From Pectobacterium versatile (GTDB lineage: Bacteria > Pseudomonadota > Gammaproteobacteria > Enterobacterales > Enterobacteriaceae), in the NCBI RefSeq assembly GCF_020166435.1, contig NZ_JAINZP010000010.1:1-64000 (forward strand): a stretch of DNA of 64,000 nt, read 5' to 3'. Each line of letters starts with the position of its first letter. The first letter of the stretch is position 1. The position numbers and the translations under genes were made by a program. Below are positions 53,135-64,000 of this stretch, piece after piece. The notes beneath the pieces were generated by a model, which saw only the letters and a list, made by a program, of their open reading frames with translations, did not search any database and was not told the DNA's origin.

Positions 53135-53165
53135 AGAAGGCAACAAATATGTACGCCTTCTGGTT
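53135..53165. terminator. Hairpin between bglA and treR
   Basis: AGAAGGC pairs with GCCTTCT across 13 nt in the 215-bp gap between the bglA end and the treR start; GGTTTTC follows on the plus strand. Probable terminator of bglA transcription, weak as judged by the minus-strand tail. Confidence 0.4.
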
Positions 53166-53189
53166 TTCTGCACTGCTACAACGATATTG

Positions 53190-54599
<1,410 letters not shown>

Positions 54600-54665
54600 C
54601 TACACCATTACGTTGCGCTGAACGGCGGCTCCGCGCTGTCGCGCAGGGGACTGCCAGATAACAGG

Positions 54666-54715
54666 CAAAAAAAAACTTGGGCAGAAGAGAGTAACGCTAC
54701 TCACCTCTGCCCAAG
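54666..54715 (-). terminator. Leader terminator before bglA
   Basis: On the minus strand CTTGGGCAGA pairs with TCTGCCCAAG around an inner GAGTAGCGTTACTC helix, followed by T9. It overlaps the 3' end of the RAT element. Confidence 0.9.
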
Positions 54716-54743
54716 TCTCGCCCGCCATTGGCGGTAACGTCTT
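54711..54743 (-). promoter_or_regulatory. Ribonucleic antiterminator (RAT) in the bglA leader
   Basis: Minus strand: AAGACGTTACCGCC, then AATGGCGGGCGAGACTTGG. It shares ACGTyACC and GGGCGAGACyTGG with the bglF element and fits the BglG-type RAT pattern, including overlap with the terminator stem. Confidence 0.75.
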
Positions 54744-54795
54744 GTTAGTACACTATACAATCCTGAATCTCTGCGGCAATGCCCCCGTCTGGTTA

Positions 54796-54811
54796 TGTGA
54801 TTTCGGTCACG
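54796..54811 (-). promoter_or_regulatory. CRP site upstream of bglA
   Basis: TGTGATTTCGGTCACG matches TGTGA-N6-TCACA at 9 of 10 positions, about 55 bp upstream of the RAT, the same spacing as at bglF. Confidence 0.7.
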
Positions 54812-54886
54812 ACATCTCTGCTGGTGTAAATTGGGGTTGCTATGCATTAGGTGTTTTACCACCTAATGCAGCTGATCATTCGGTGA

Positions 54887-55651
54887 TTACGCTTTCTTTT
54901 TCAGCGCATTGACGACGGCTTCGCCGAGTGTTTTAGCTGATGCAGGGTTTTGGCCGGTGATCAGTCTTCCATCCACGACGACTTTATTTTCAAAGATCGG
55001 TGCCTCTTCGAACGTTGCACCATCCTTTTTCAACGCGGCTTCGAGTTCAAACGGAACAATCTTGTCGTATTGCCGCGAAGCCTCTTCTTCTGCGGTAAAT
55101 CCGGTCAGGTGGCGGCCTTTAATCAACAGTTGACCATTGCTGAGCTTCACATTCAGTAATCCAGCCGGACCGTGGCAAACTGCGCTAATGATGTCATTCT
55201 TTTCGTACATGGTGCGTACGATGCTGATCAACTCAGGATTGTTGGCAAAATCCCACATCGGCCCATGTCCACCAACGAGCAGGATCGCAGTGTATTTTGC
55301 TGGATCAACCTTGGCGAGCGGGATGGAATTAGCGAGCTTGTTACGGTGTTCCGGGTTAGTCCAGAAATCCAGATTCGCCTGATCTTTAAGATCAAATCCG
55401 TCAAACGGAGGCAGCCCTCCTTTCGGACTGGCGATATCATAATCCAGCCCGGCTTTATCGAAGACTTCAACCGGGTGGGTCAATTCTGGAAACCAGAACC
55501 CGCCAACCAGCTCCGGCGTCTTTTTATCCAGACTGGAGACGACAATCAGTATTTTCTTTTCTTTCAGATTGGCCTGAGCGAAAACAGGGGAGGCTGCGGC
55601 AAACATAGCCATCGCGGCGATAAGACCAGCGCAGCGCTTGATTATTGACAT
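54887..55651 (-). CDS. Secreted DJ-1/PfpI-family protein
   Basis: 254 residues with an N-terminal signal peptide (GLIAAMAMFAAASPVFA), then a DJ-1/PfpI (Hsp31/glyoxalase III-like) domain. The nucleophile elbow AVCHGPAGLL has the Cys-His pair, and VGGHGPMWDFANN lies nearby. Most relatives are cytosolic; export to the periplasm is unusual. It may be a glyoxalase or deglycase, or a chaperone; activity is unknown. It is divergent from a LysR gene with a 179-bp gap. Confidence 0.82.
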   Translation of the reverse strand: MSIIKRCAGLIAAMAMFAAASPVFAQANLKEKKILIVVSSLDKKTPELVGGFWFPELTHPVEVFDKAGLDYDIASPKGGLPPFDGFDLKDQANLDFWTNPEHRNKLANSIPLAKVDPAKYTAILLVGGHGPMWDFANNPELISIVRTMYEKNDIISAVCHGPAGLLNVKLSNGQLLIKGRHLTGFTAEEEASRQYDKIVPFELEAALKKDGATFEEAPIFENKVVVDGRLITGQNPASAKTLGEAVVNALKKKA

Positions 55652-55830
55652 AAAAAACTCCTTTCAGCAGGTGGTGTCTGCCGACTATATCTGTGATAGC
55701 TGATTGAAAATAGGGGGTAATAATGGGATACATTGTTTAATAAATCGATGTAATAACTTTGTATTGGCGTGAGAAACTGTCGTAAAGTGCGTTGAATGAT
55801 CCTGGTATCGCATGACGATGAGGAACCCTG

Positions 55831-56733
55831 ATGGGGCAATATGATAACTTTGATGGACTGGCAGAATTTCTGGCGATAGCGAAACGATTGAGTATTCGCA
55901 AAGCCGCGCTCGATCTGGGTAAGACGCCGGGTTCGGTGAGCTTGTCGCTCCAGAAACTGGAGCATCGCCTCGGCGTGCTACTTTTCCATCGCACGACGCG
56001 CAAAATGGCATTGACGGAAGCTGGAGAAGGCCTGCTGCTGAGAATTGGGCCCGCGGCACACGTTATCGCAACGGGTTTTGAAGATGTGGCTCAATCGGCA
56101 AAAAAGCCTTCGGGGACGTTGAAGCTGATCGTAGAACGTTTGGCATTGCCTCATGTTATCGAGCCCCTCATCCCTGCATTTCGTCAAGCATGGCCGAATT
56201 TGAATATCGATATCACGGTGAGTAATCGTCACAATAATTTCGTTTCCGAAGGCTACGATGCTGGCATCATGATCGGTTCATACATCGAACAGGATATGAT
56301 TGCAGTACGACTCTCCCCGCCATTTAAGTGGGCGGTATTTGGTTCGCCAGACTATTTCAAAGCGAACGGTAAGCCTAAAGCGACGCGCGATCTGGTGCAT
56401 CACGAATGTATTCGCTTCCGTCGCCCTGAAAAGGGCGATATTTACCGATGGGAATTTATCGAAAACAAAGAAAGCGTAAGAGTTGAGCCTACGGGAACGG
56501 TGACCGTTAACGATGGGGAGCTCATGCGTAGCCTCGCGGTCAGGGGTGTTGGGCTTATTTACTCATCTACCTTCCATACCTCACGCGAACTGGCAAATGG
56601 CACGCTGGAAGCGGCGTTAATCGATCTCTCGCCGGGCAACGATGGCCTCTTTCTTTATTTCTCCAGAGCCGCGAGGAATCAACCCAAATTGCGTGCGTTT
56701 ATCGACGTGTGTTCACAGATAATTAAGACGTGA
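55831..56733 (+). CDS. LysR-family regulator divergent from the DJ-1 gene
   Basis: 300 residues: winged helix (LAEFLAIAKRLSIRKAALDL, GSVSLSLQKLEHRLGVLLFHRTTRKMALTEAG) and a substrate-binding-like sensor of the CrgA/AaeR type. The divergent arrangement suggests control of the DJ-1/PfpI gene; the inducer is not known. It starts at the ATG at 55831 after GAGGAACCCTG. Confidence 0.85.
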   Translation: MGQYDNFDGLAEFLAIAKRLSIRKAALDLGKTPGSVSLSLQKLEHRLGVLLFHRTTRKMALTEAGEGLLLRIGPAAHVIATGFEDVAQSAKKPSGTLKLIVERLALPHVIEPLIPAFRQAWPNLNIDITVSNRHNNFVSEGYDAGIMIGSYIEQDMIAVRLSPPFKWAVFGSPDYFKANGKPKATRDLVHHECIRFRRPEKGDIYRWEFIENKESVRVEPTGTVTVNDGELMRSLAVRGVGLIYSSTFHTSRELANGTLEAALIDLSPGNDGLFLYFSRAARNQPKLRAFIDVCSQIIKT

Positions 56734-56969
56734 ATACGTTTCTCCGAATCGTTGCGTTGTGAAAATAACGCTACAAAGCGCCCCTTTTCAGGGGGCGAGT
56801 GCGATCAATTAATGTCAACGTTGAACTCATGCTCTTCCCACGTTGACTTATTGAAAGGCTGACCATAAATCAGTTTCAGCGTACCTTTGCCGGATCCTGT
56901 ACCAATGAAATAAAAGGTTTGTTCACCACCACAGCCTACCATGCCATCTTTGCAATCGGTGGATTCGTG
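56734..56969. other. LysR-tRNA gap
   Basis: Contains a hairpin CGCCCC/GGGGGCG near 56778-56797 (likely LysR terminator) and an inhibitor-gene remnant on the minus strand (56805-56972). No intact gene. Confidence 0.6.
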
Positions 56970-56972
56970 CAA
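56805..56972 (-). pseudogene. C-terminal remnant of a chagasin-like (I42) protease inhibitor
   Basis: The minus strand reads, in one frame to a TGA, DCKDGMVGCGGEQTFYF, then IGTGSGKGTLKLIYGQPF and NKSTWEEHEFNVDIN. The GxGGxQxFxF and GxGxLxLxYxxPF pattern is that of the C-terminal half of I42 (chagasin/emfourin-like) inhibitors. There is no start codon, signal peptide or N-terminal half (the NPTTGY-type loop is missing). The frame is cut by the A-run of the tRNA terminator. Confidence 0.65.
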
Positions 56973-57005
56973 AAAAAAGGAGTCGCGCTATTAACGCAAC
57001 TCCTT
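56970..57005 (-). terminator. Terminator after tRNA-Ile
   Basis: On the minus strand AAGGAGTTGCG and CGCGACTCCTT pair with one mismatch zone, followed by TTTTTTTTGCA. Confidence 0.85.
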
Positions 57006-57013
57006 GATATATT

Positions 57014-57089
57014 TGGTGGCCCCTGCTGGACTTGAACCAGCGACCAAGCGATTATGAGTCGCCTGCTCTAACCACTGAGCTAAGGGGCC
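57014..57089 (-). tRNA. ileX: tRNA-Ile (CAU anticodon, ileX type)
   Basis: 76 nt including encoded CCA. Acceptor GGCCCCT/AGGGGCC, anticodon loop CTCATAA (CAU; the C is modified to lysidine to read AUA), and T arm GCTGGTTCAAGTCCAGC. The sequence agrees with E. coli ileX, which also lies beside mug and rpoD. Confidence 0.96.
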
Positions 57090-57229
57090 GATTGGACGAT
57101 GATTATACGGTAATGTGCAGGGGAAGGTCTATAGGTTATCTGCCGGGTGGTGGTTTTATACTCAAGATAGCTTGTTGTTATTCTTATCAGTATTTACGAT
57201 GGGCATAGTCAACGGCAGTAAGGAAAGAC

Positions 57230-57733
57230 ATGATTACCGATATTCTGGCAATGAATCTTCAGGTTGTTTTCTGCGGTATTAACCCAGGGCTATCGACGGC
57301 CCATCACGGTTACCACTTCGCGAATCTCAGTAATCGTTTCTGGAAAGTGATTCATCAGGCGGGTTTTACCGAACGTTTGCTGGTTCCTGCACAAGAACAG
57401 CATCTGTTGGACACCGGATGCGGCATCACCATGCTGGTGGAGCGTCCCACAGTTGAAGCTACCGAGTTGGGACGAGATGAGCTGTTGCAGGGGGGGAATG
57501 CGATTGTTGAGAAGATGACACGCTATCAACCGCGCGCACTAGCCGTGCTGGGGAAACAGGCGTTCAGTCAGGCTTTTGGTATCAAAAAGGTTTCATGGGG
57601 ACGCCAAGAGCGGCGTATTGGCGAGACGCAGGTTTGGGTGCTACCAAATCCAAGTGGGCTGAATCGTGCGACGCTGGAGTCGCTGGTGGCGTCGTATCAG
57701 GAGCTGCATCGGGCATTGCTGGACAACGTATAA
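57230..57733 (+). CDS. mug: G/U mismatch-specific DNA glycosylase Mug
   Basis: 167 residues; removes uracil and ethenocytosine opposite G. Active-site block FCGINPGLSTAHHGYHFA (asparagine of motif 1), NRFWKVIHQAGF and the motif-2 region VLPNPSGLNRATL are present. It is convergent with rpoD, as in E. coli. Confidence 0.95.
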   Translation: MITDILAMNLQVVFCGINPGLSTAHHGYHFANLSNRFWKVIHQAGFTERLLVPAQEQHLLDTGCGITMLVERPTVEATELGRDELLQGGNAIVEKMTRYQPRALAVLGKQAFSQAFGIKKVSWGRQERRIGETQVWVLPNPSGLNRATLESLVASYQELHRALLDNV

Positions 57734-57833
57734 ATTAGAGATGGGTGTTCTGACAGGCAAAAAATAACCCCGGCGAACCGAGGTTATCTATATTTTGGGG
57801 CTATTTGGGCGTGTAGATTAGCTGAGGGATGAA

Positions 57834-59672
57834 TTAATCATCCAGGAAGCTACGCAGTACTTCGGAACGGCTTGGGTGTCGAAGTTTACGCAGCGCTTTC
57901 GCTTCGATCTGACGAATACGTTCACGCGTAACGTCAAACTGTTTGCCCACTTCTTCCAGCGTATGGTCGGTGTTCATATCAATACCGAAACGCATGCGCA
58001 GTACTTTCGCTTCACGTGCTGTCAGGCCAGCCAGTACGTCGTGTGTCGCAGAACGCAGGCTTTCCGATGTGGCGGAATCCAACGGTAGCTCCAGCGTCGT
58101 ATCTTCGATGAAATCGCCCAAATGTGAATCTTCATCATCACCAATTGGGGTTTCCATTGAAATCGGCTCTTTCGCGATTTTCAGCACTTTGCGGATCTTG
58201 TCTTCCGGCATCAGCATACGTTCAGCCAGTTCTTCCGGCGTCGGCTCGCGACCCATTTCCTGCAGCATCTGACGAGAGATACGGTTCAGTTTGTTGATCG
58301 TCTCAATCATGTGTACCGGAATACGGATGGTACGTGCCTGATCGGCGATAGAACGGGTGATCGCCTGACGGATCCACCAAGTTGCATAGGTCGAGAATTT
58401 GTAACCACGGCGATATTCGAACTTATCTACCGCTTTCATCAGACCGATGTTGCCTTCCTGAATCAGGTCGAGGAACTGCAAACCGCGGTTGGTGTATTTC
58501 TTCGCGATAGAAATAACCAGACGCAGGTTGGCTTCCACCATTTCTTTCTTGGCGCGGCGAGCTTTCGCTTCACCAATCGACATACGGCGGTTGATGTCTT
58601 TAACCTGCTCGATCGTCAGACCGGTTTCTTCTTCGATCTGCTGTAGCTTTTGCAGACTGCGGGTGACGTCTTCTTCAACATCATTCAGCTTTTCAGACCA
58701 TGGCTTGCCCATTGCGACTGCTGCGGCAAACCAAGTGTTGTTGGTTTCATTGCCAGTGAACATCGTGACGAAGTTTTTCTTCGGCATTTTGCACTGTTCA
58801 ACACACAACTTAATGATCAAACGTTCCTGAGTACGAACGCGATCCATCATGGAACGCATGCTGTTAACCAGGAAATCAAACTGTTTCGGCACCAGACGGA
58901 ACTGTTTGAAGACTTCGGACAGATTCAGGATTTCCTGTGCTGCTAATGCATGGCTACGACCGTGAGCTTTGATAACCTGACGGGTCGTTTCATATTGCAC
59001 ACGCAGCTCGGTGAACTTCTCACGCGCCAGCTCAGGATCGATGCTGTTGTCGTCTTCTTCTTCCTCTTCGTCTTCTTTTTCCTCATCATCATCGTCCATT
59101 TCTTCGCTCGAAAGCTCGGAACCAACGTGAGTCGCGGTAGGCGCAATGTCCTCTTCCGCATTAGGATCGACGAAGCCAGTGATCAGGTCGGACAGGCGGC
59201 TTTCGCCCGCTTCGACGCGGTCATACTGTTCCAGCAGGTAAGTAATGGCTTCAGGATACTCCGCAACAGAGCACTGAACCTGGTTGATACCGTCTTCAAT
59301 ACGTTTGGCGATGTCGATCTCGCCCTCACGCGTCAACAGCTCAACGGTACCCATTTCACGCATGTACATGCGAACCGGATCGGTGGTGCGACCAATTTCC
59401 GATTCAACACTGGATAGAACCTGCGCAGCAGCCTCTGCCGCATCTTCATCGGCATCATTGGTGTTTTCGGCCAGCAACAGATCGTCTGCATCCGGTGCTT
59501 CTTCCATCACCTGGATGCCCATGTCGTTAATCATCTGGATGATATCTTCGATCTGATCCGAATCGATGATATCTTCCGGCAGATGGTCATTGACCTCAGC
59601 ATAGGTCAGGTAGCCTTGCTCCTTACCACGGGTGACAAGCAGCTTCAGCTGTGACTGCGGGTTTTGCTCCAT
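57834..59672 (-). CDS. rpoD: RNA polymerase sigma-70 factor
   Basis: 612 residues (E. coli 613). Housekeeping sigma: region 1.1, an acidic spacer ([17 protein letters not shown]), region 2 with [27 protein letters not shown], region 3, and region 4 helix-turn-helix [28 protein letters not shown]. Last gene of rpsU-dnaG-rpoD; 153 bp separate it from dnaG. Confidence 0.99.
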   Translation of the reverse strand: MEQNPQSQLKLLVTRGKEQGYLTYAEVNDHLPEDIIDSDQIEDIIQMINDMGIQVMEEAPDADDLLLAENTNDADEDAAEAAAQVLSSVESEIGRTTDPVRMYMREMGTVELLTREGEIDIAKRIEDGINQVQCSVAEYPEAITYLLEQYDRVEAGESRLSDLITGFVDPNAEEDIAPTATHVGSELSSEEMDDDDEEKEDEEEEEDDNSIDPELAREKFTELRVQYETTRQVIKAHGRSHALAAQEILNLSEVFKQFRLVPKQFDFLVNSMRSMMDRVRTQERLIIKLCVEQCKMPKKNFVTMFTGNETNNTWFAAAVAMGKPWSEKLNDVEEDVTRSLQKLQQIEEETGLTIEQVKDINRRMSIGEAKARRAKKEMVEANLRLVISIAKKYTNRGLQFLDLIQEGNIGLMKAVDKFEYRRGYKFSTYATWWIRQAITRSIADQARTIRIPVHMIETINKLNRISRQMLQEMGREPTPEELAERMLMPEDKIRKVLKIAKEPISMETPIGDDEDSHLGDFIEDTTLELPLDSATSESLRSATHDVLAGLTAREAKVLRMRFGIDMNTDHTLEEVGKQFDVTRERIRQIEAKALRKLRHPSRSEVLRSFLDD

Positions 59673-59825
59673 AAGACGGTATCCACACTTCAGAGTATTT
59701 GGGTTGGTGTCGGTCAGCGTAGTTCGCTAACAATAGCATTAGGGGTATTTTTCTTATCGCCGCGCCCCTGTAGCGGCTCTTTGCAGGGCTCAACCCTGCT
59801 ATTTATCGGCAATTAAGCCTCTGTA

Positions 59826-61577
59826 TCAGTGTTTTCTGGTCAACGCCAGTTGCAACGACCAAAGCTCTTTTTTTTCTTTGGCGTTGAGCCCATGCGTTCT
59901 GTCACGGGCAATCAATGTTTCTTGTCGCTGTTTCAACAGTTGATCGTAGAGCTCTGCCAGACTGATTCTGAACTTCTCGTCGAGCTCTTCCTCTACGATC
60001 ATATGGTTCCATACCGCTATGGTTTCAAGCTGTTTATAGTATTTGCTGTCTCGATATTGTTCTAACAGTAGAGCCATACTCATTCCCGGGCTGGCGTTAC
60101 AGATTTTCACCAAGTCCTGAAACAACGATAAACCTGGGACTTTGTCTTGCTCAATACCTTCCAACGCGAGGTCAGGAACTTCAGTCGCTAGCCTCGGGTT
60201 TTGCACTAAGAGTCCTATAAGTATACGCATAGTTGTGACTTTTAGTTGCGGCGTCTGGTAAGACTGCTCCAGCTCTGCGGCTTTGGGCAGCAGCCGATCC
60301 AACTGGCTGTCGTCCAAAATACCTAGCTTGTTGCCAAGTTGCTGGCGTAAGTAAAGCCGTTGTGTTTCTCCCGGCACTTGACCAATCAATGGCATAGCGA
60401 GAATACCAAGTTTGGTTCGACCATCAGCAGAACTCATATCCACCTGCTGTTGCAGCGTCTCAAACAGAAACTGTGACAGCGGCAACGCTTGTACCATACG
60501 CTGCTCAAAGGCGGCTTTGCCTTCTTTACGCACCAGTGTGTCGGGATCTTCACCGTCCGGCAGGAACATAAAACGTAGCTGGCGACCATCGTTCAAATAG
60601 GGTAGCGCAGTTTCCAGCGCGCGCCATGCCGCTTCGCGTCCTGCACGATCCCCGTCGTAACAACACACCACCTGGTCTGTGGCGCGAAAGAGTAACTGAA
60701 TGTGTTCGGCAGTAGTGGAAGTACCCAGCGATGCCACCGTATAATCAATACCAAACTGCGCCAGCGCCACCACATCCATATAACCTTCAACAACCAAGAG
60801 TCGTTTGAGATCTTTATGGCTTTGCTGTGCTTCATACAGGCCGTACAGCTGGCGACCTTTATGGAAAATGCTCGTTTCTGGTGAGTTCAGATACTTCGGC
60901 GTATCGTTACCTAACACGCGTCCGCCGAAGGCAATCACTCTTCCCCGTTTGTCGCGGATGGGGAACATCACTCGCTCGCGAAAGCGGTCGTACGTTCTGC
61001 CCTGATCGTTAGTCACCAGCATACCGACATCGTTCAATACGTTGCGATCGCTACCTTCACCAAACCGCTTGAGAACGTTATCCCAGCCAGATGGGGCGAA
61101 GCCAATTGCAAAATGGCTGATCACCTCTGCACTTAAACCACGCTGTTGCAGATACTGCAACGCAGGAACTCCGACGGAATGTCGCAGTGCTTGCTGATAA
61201 AACGAGCTGATGTGTCCCATCAGCTCATACTGATTATGTCGTTGGTGAATTTCTTGCTTAGTTGGGCCTGTGCCAGTTTCATAAGGCACTTCCAGGCCAT
61301 GCATCGTAGCCAGTTCTTCAATGGTTTCAACGAATTCGAGACGATCGTAATTCATTAAAAAGTCTATGGCGGTGCCGTGTGCGCCACAGCCAAAACAGTG
61401 ATAGAACTGTTTGTCACCGTTTACGGTGAATGAGGGGGTTTTTTCGTGATGGAATGGACAGCACGCGTGGTAGTTTTTGCCCTGTTTTTTCAGTTTGACG
61501 CGCGCGTCAATGAGATCGACGATGTCGGTGCGAGCCAGCAGGTCATTAATAAATACGCGTGGGATTCGTCCAGCCAT
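59826..61577 (-). CDS. dnaG: DNA primase
   Basis: 583 residues (E. coli 581). CHC2 zinc finger (CCPFHHEKTPSF...YHCFGCGAHG), TOPRIM catalytic core (LLVVEGYMDVVAL, YDGDRAGREA) and a C-terminal DnaB-binding helical domain. Middle gene of the macromolecular synthesis operon. Confidence 0.98.
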   Translation of the reverse strand: MAGRIPRVFINDLLARTDIVDLIDARVKLKKQGKNYHACCPFHHEKTPSFTVNGDKQFYHCFGCGAHGTAIDFLMNYDRLEFVETIEELATMHGLEVPYETGTGPTKQEIHQRHNQYELMGHISSFYQQALRHSVGVPALQYLQQRGLSAEVISHFAIGFAPSGWDNVLKRFGEGSDRNVLNDVGMLVTNDQGRTYDRFRERVMFPIRDKRGRVIAFGGRVLGNDTPKYLNSPETSIFHKGRQLYGLYEAQQSHKDLKRLLVVEGYMDVVALAQFGIDYTVASLGTSTTAEHIQLLFRATDQVVCCYDGDRAGREAAWRALETALPYLNDGRQLRFMFLPDGEDPDTLVRKEGKAAFEQRMVQALPLSQFLFETLQQQVDMSSADGRTKLGILAMPLIGQVPGETQRLYLRQQLGNKLGILDDSQLDRLLPKAAELEQSYQTPQLKVTTMRILIGLLVQNPRLATEVPDLALEGIEQDKVPGLSLFQDLVKICNASPGMSMALLLEQYRDSKYYKQLETIAVWNHMIVEEELDEKFRISLAELYDQLLKQRQETLIARDRTHGLNAKEKKELWSLQLALTRKH

Positions 61578-61632
61578 AAGCCCCTAGTGTTATACCCTTC
61601 TGTAAGGTGGTTACATTGGATATAGCTTATAA

Positions 61633-61670
61633 ACGACAACAAGCCGCGCCTCCTTTAGGAAAGCACGGCC
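61633..61670 (-). terminator. Internal terminator between rpsU and dnaG
   Basis: On the minus strand GCCGTGC pairs with GCGCGGC (one G-U), with an inner TTTCC/AGGAG helix, then TTGTTGT. It corresponds to the known attenuating terminator T1 of this operon in E. coli, which lowers primase relative to S21. Confidence 0.75.
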
Positions 61671-61732
61671 TTACGTATGCAACTGCTAAGTCTGCGGATT
61701 AATCACGCGTTGGAGGGAACCCCTCCTGAAAA

Positions 61733-61960
<228 letters not shown>

Positions 61961-62175
61961 TCAATAAATTCGGTTTGCCGCTGGCCTTGTGCCAGCCTTT
62001 TCAAAATGGTGCGGAATTCTACTGCAAACGTGACGCCTTTGTAAAGCATTGCGGTGATCATAAAACATCCAACCGCTGCCAGCGCAGAAATCAGGTCGCT
62101 TATGGTAGACTATCCGCAGTTTGAAGCAAGCGGCATTTAACGAATGCTCGTATCGTCATCAAAGTAGGAACAGCA

Positions 62176-63189
62176 ATGCGCGTATTGGGTATCGAAACAT
62201 CCTGTGATGAAACCGGAGTAGCTATTTATGACACGGAAGCTGGTTTGCTCGCCAATCAGCTATACAGTCAGGTCAAATTACATGCTGATTACGGTGGTGT
62301 AGTGCCTGAGCTCGCCTCACGCGATCACGTGCGCAAAACAGTTCCGTTGATTCAGGCGGCGCTGCGTGAAGCTGGGCTACAGGCTGACGATATCAATGGC
62401 GTGGCTTACACCGCAGGCCCAGGCTTGGTCGGCGCGCTACTGGTGGGGGCGACTATCGGCAGGTCGTTGGCATTCGCATGGGGGGTACCGGCGATTCCTG
62501 TTCACCATATGGAAGGGCACTTGCTGGCACCGATGCTGGAAGATAATCCGCCAGCGTTTCCTTTCGTGGCGCTGCTGGTTTCTGGTGGTCATACGCAGCT
62601 CATCAGCGTGACGGGCATTGGTGAGTACCGTTTGCTGGGTGAGTCGATTGATGATGCGGCGGGTGAAGCGTTTGATAAAACGGCGAAATTACTGGGATTA
62701 GATTATCCCGGTGGCCCAATGCTGTCGAAAATGGCGCAGGCGGGGGATTCCCAACGCTTTACGTTTCCGCGCCCGATGACCGACCGTCCGGGGCTGGATT
62801 TCAGCTTTTCTGGGCTAAAAACGTTTGCTGCTAATACGATTCGTAGCAACGGTGATGACGATCAAACGCGTGCTGACATCGCTCGTGCGTTTGAAGATGC
62901 CGTTGTAGATACGTTGGCGATAAAATGTCGTCGTGCGCTGGATGAGACGGGCTTTAAACGACTGGTCATGGCGGGGGGCGTGAGCGCAAACCGGACGTTA
63001 CGCCAGCGCTTAGGTGAAGTGATGGCGAAACGCGGTGGTGAAGTGTTTTATGCGCGGCCTGAATTCTGTACGGATAATGGCGCGATGATTGCCTATGCGG
63101 GCAGTGTACGCCTGGTGCATGGCGCGAGCCAGACGCTGGGCGTATCTGTTCGGCCACGTTGGCCGTTAGCTGAATTGCCTGCGGTGTGA
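62176..63189 (+). CDS. tsaD: tRNA threonylcarbamoyladenosine synthase subunit TsaD
   Basis: 337 residues; with TsaB/TsaE makes t6A37 on ANN-decoding tRNAs. Kae1/ASKHA motifs [13 protein letters not shown], the metal-binding HHMEGH, GGHTQLI and [17 protein letters not shown] are all present. It is divergent from rpsU, as in E. coli, and convergent with argR. Confidence 0.98.
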   Translation: MRVLGIETSCDETGVAIYDTEAGLLANQLYSQVKLHADYGGVVPELASRDHVRKTVPLIQAALREAGLQADDINGVAYTAGPGLVGALLVGATIGRSLAFAWGVPAIPVHHMEGHLLAPMLEDNPPAFPFVALLVSGGHTQLISVTGIGEYRLLGESIDDAAGEAFDKTAKLLGLDYPGGPMLSKMAQAGDSQRFTFPRPMTDRPGLDFSFSGLKTFAANTIRSNGDDDQTRADIARAFEDAVVDTLAIKCRRALDETGFKRLVMAGGVSANRTLRQRLGEVMAKRGGEVFYARPEFCTDNGAMIAYAGSVRLVHGASQTLGVSVRPRWPLAELPAV

Positions 63190-63274
63190 GCGTTAGATCG
63201 TTAATCGCTACGTGTAGATAGCTGCTCTACACGTAGTGAAGAAAGCGTAGCAAAAACATTAGCGTATAAGCGGA

Positions 63275-63763
<489 letters not shown>

Positions 63764-63792
63764 TTATGGTTAATCTTCCTATTATGCAGTTG

Positions 63793-63810
63793 TGTGAATT
63801 TTTATGCAAT
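63793..63810. promoter_or_regulatory. ARG box upstream of argR
   Basis: TGTGAATTTTTATGCAAT fits the ARG-box consensus (WNTGAATWWWWATTCANW) with one core mismatch. It lies 48 bp upstream of the argR start, where autorepression would act. Confidence 0.65.
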
Positions 63811-64000
63811 TAAATCGCGTATAATTCCAATCCATTTCACCAGATATGTGTTAGTCGCTGTTTTCAAAAAAAATCGACTCTTGGGTAGTCCGAAAAATGC
63901 GTCCCGCGTCACATAAAAGTAAATCAAATGTTATCAGAATGATGTTGTTCGGACGCCATTGATCGGTGTAATGTAGCGCACTGGTTAAACGCACGTGAAT
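63811..64000. other. Right-hand edge, no gene seen
   Basis: A TATAAT at 63820 on the plus strand could serve a divergent gene (mdh in relatives) starting beyond the window. No ORF begins within the window here. Confidence 0.4.

Overview
The window is chromosomal DNA of a soft-rot enterobacterium, most probably Pectobacterium. Nearly every protein is recognisably the orthologue of an Escherichia coli gene in conserved local order. The galacturonate block (exuT, uxaC-uxaB-uxaA, exuR), the GC-rich backbone and the short interspersed repeats with ends reading roughly CCCGTCATACTTCAAGTTG and CTCGAATTATTTAGGGTATA fit that group. There is no prophage, insertion sequence, CRISPR array or rRNA operon; one tRNA gene is present.

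Layout. (1) 0.1-2.2 kb: an AraC regulator, a LysE-type exporter and a TetR regulator (yjdC). (2) 2.4-10.9 kb: dsbD-cutA, dcuA, aspA, fxsA and groES-groEL, matching the E. coli 94-min segment. (3) 11.1-17.7 kb: ubiC-ubiA, plsB/dgkA, lexA, csbD (yjbJ) and zur, matching the 91.7-min segment but without dinF. (4) 17.8-39.9 kb: yhaK/yhaJ, yqjG, yqjF, yqjK-E-D-C, mzrA, yqjA, the hexuronate regulon, ygjV, sstT, alx with its leader riboswitch, ygjR, rlmG and fadH, matching the 69-70-min segment. (5) 40-57 kb: a variable region between fadH and the tRNA-Ile(CAU) gene. It holds a small coiled-coil protein, spy, a membrane diguanylate cyclase, a DUF305 protein, a beta-glucoside PTS gene (bglF type), a low-GC trehalose cassette, a 6-phospho-beta-glucosidase (bglA type), and a DJ-1/PfpI protein with a divergent LysR regulator. 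(6) 57-63.7 kb: tRNA-Ile, mug, the rpsU-dnaG-rpoD operon, tsaD and argR.

The most notable finding is the cassette at 45.5-53.0 kb. A TreR-like repressor and a TreB-like EIIBC are followed not by the hydrolase TreC but by a family GH65 glycoside phosphorylase, a beta-phosphoglucomutase and a sugar porin. This reads as a phosphorolytic trehalose-6-phosphate pathway, known biochemically in Lactococcus, in an enterobacterial TreR/TreB setting. A perfect 16-bp TreR-type operator and a CRP-like site lie in front of treB.

The flanking convergent bglF and bglA genes carry matching leaders: a CRP site, a BglG/LicT-type antiterminator RNA element and an overlapping intrinsic terminator. They should form one antitermination regulon, although no antiterminator gene lies in the window.

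Other points: the alx leader has the conserved blocks of a yybP-ykoY (Mn2+/pH) riboswitch plus an intrinsic terminator, and a decayed C-terminal fragment of a chagasin-like (I42) protease inhibitor abuts the tRNA-Ile terminator. All database-level assignments are from memory of family sequences and were not searched.
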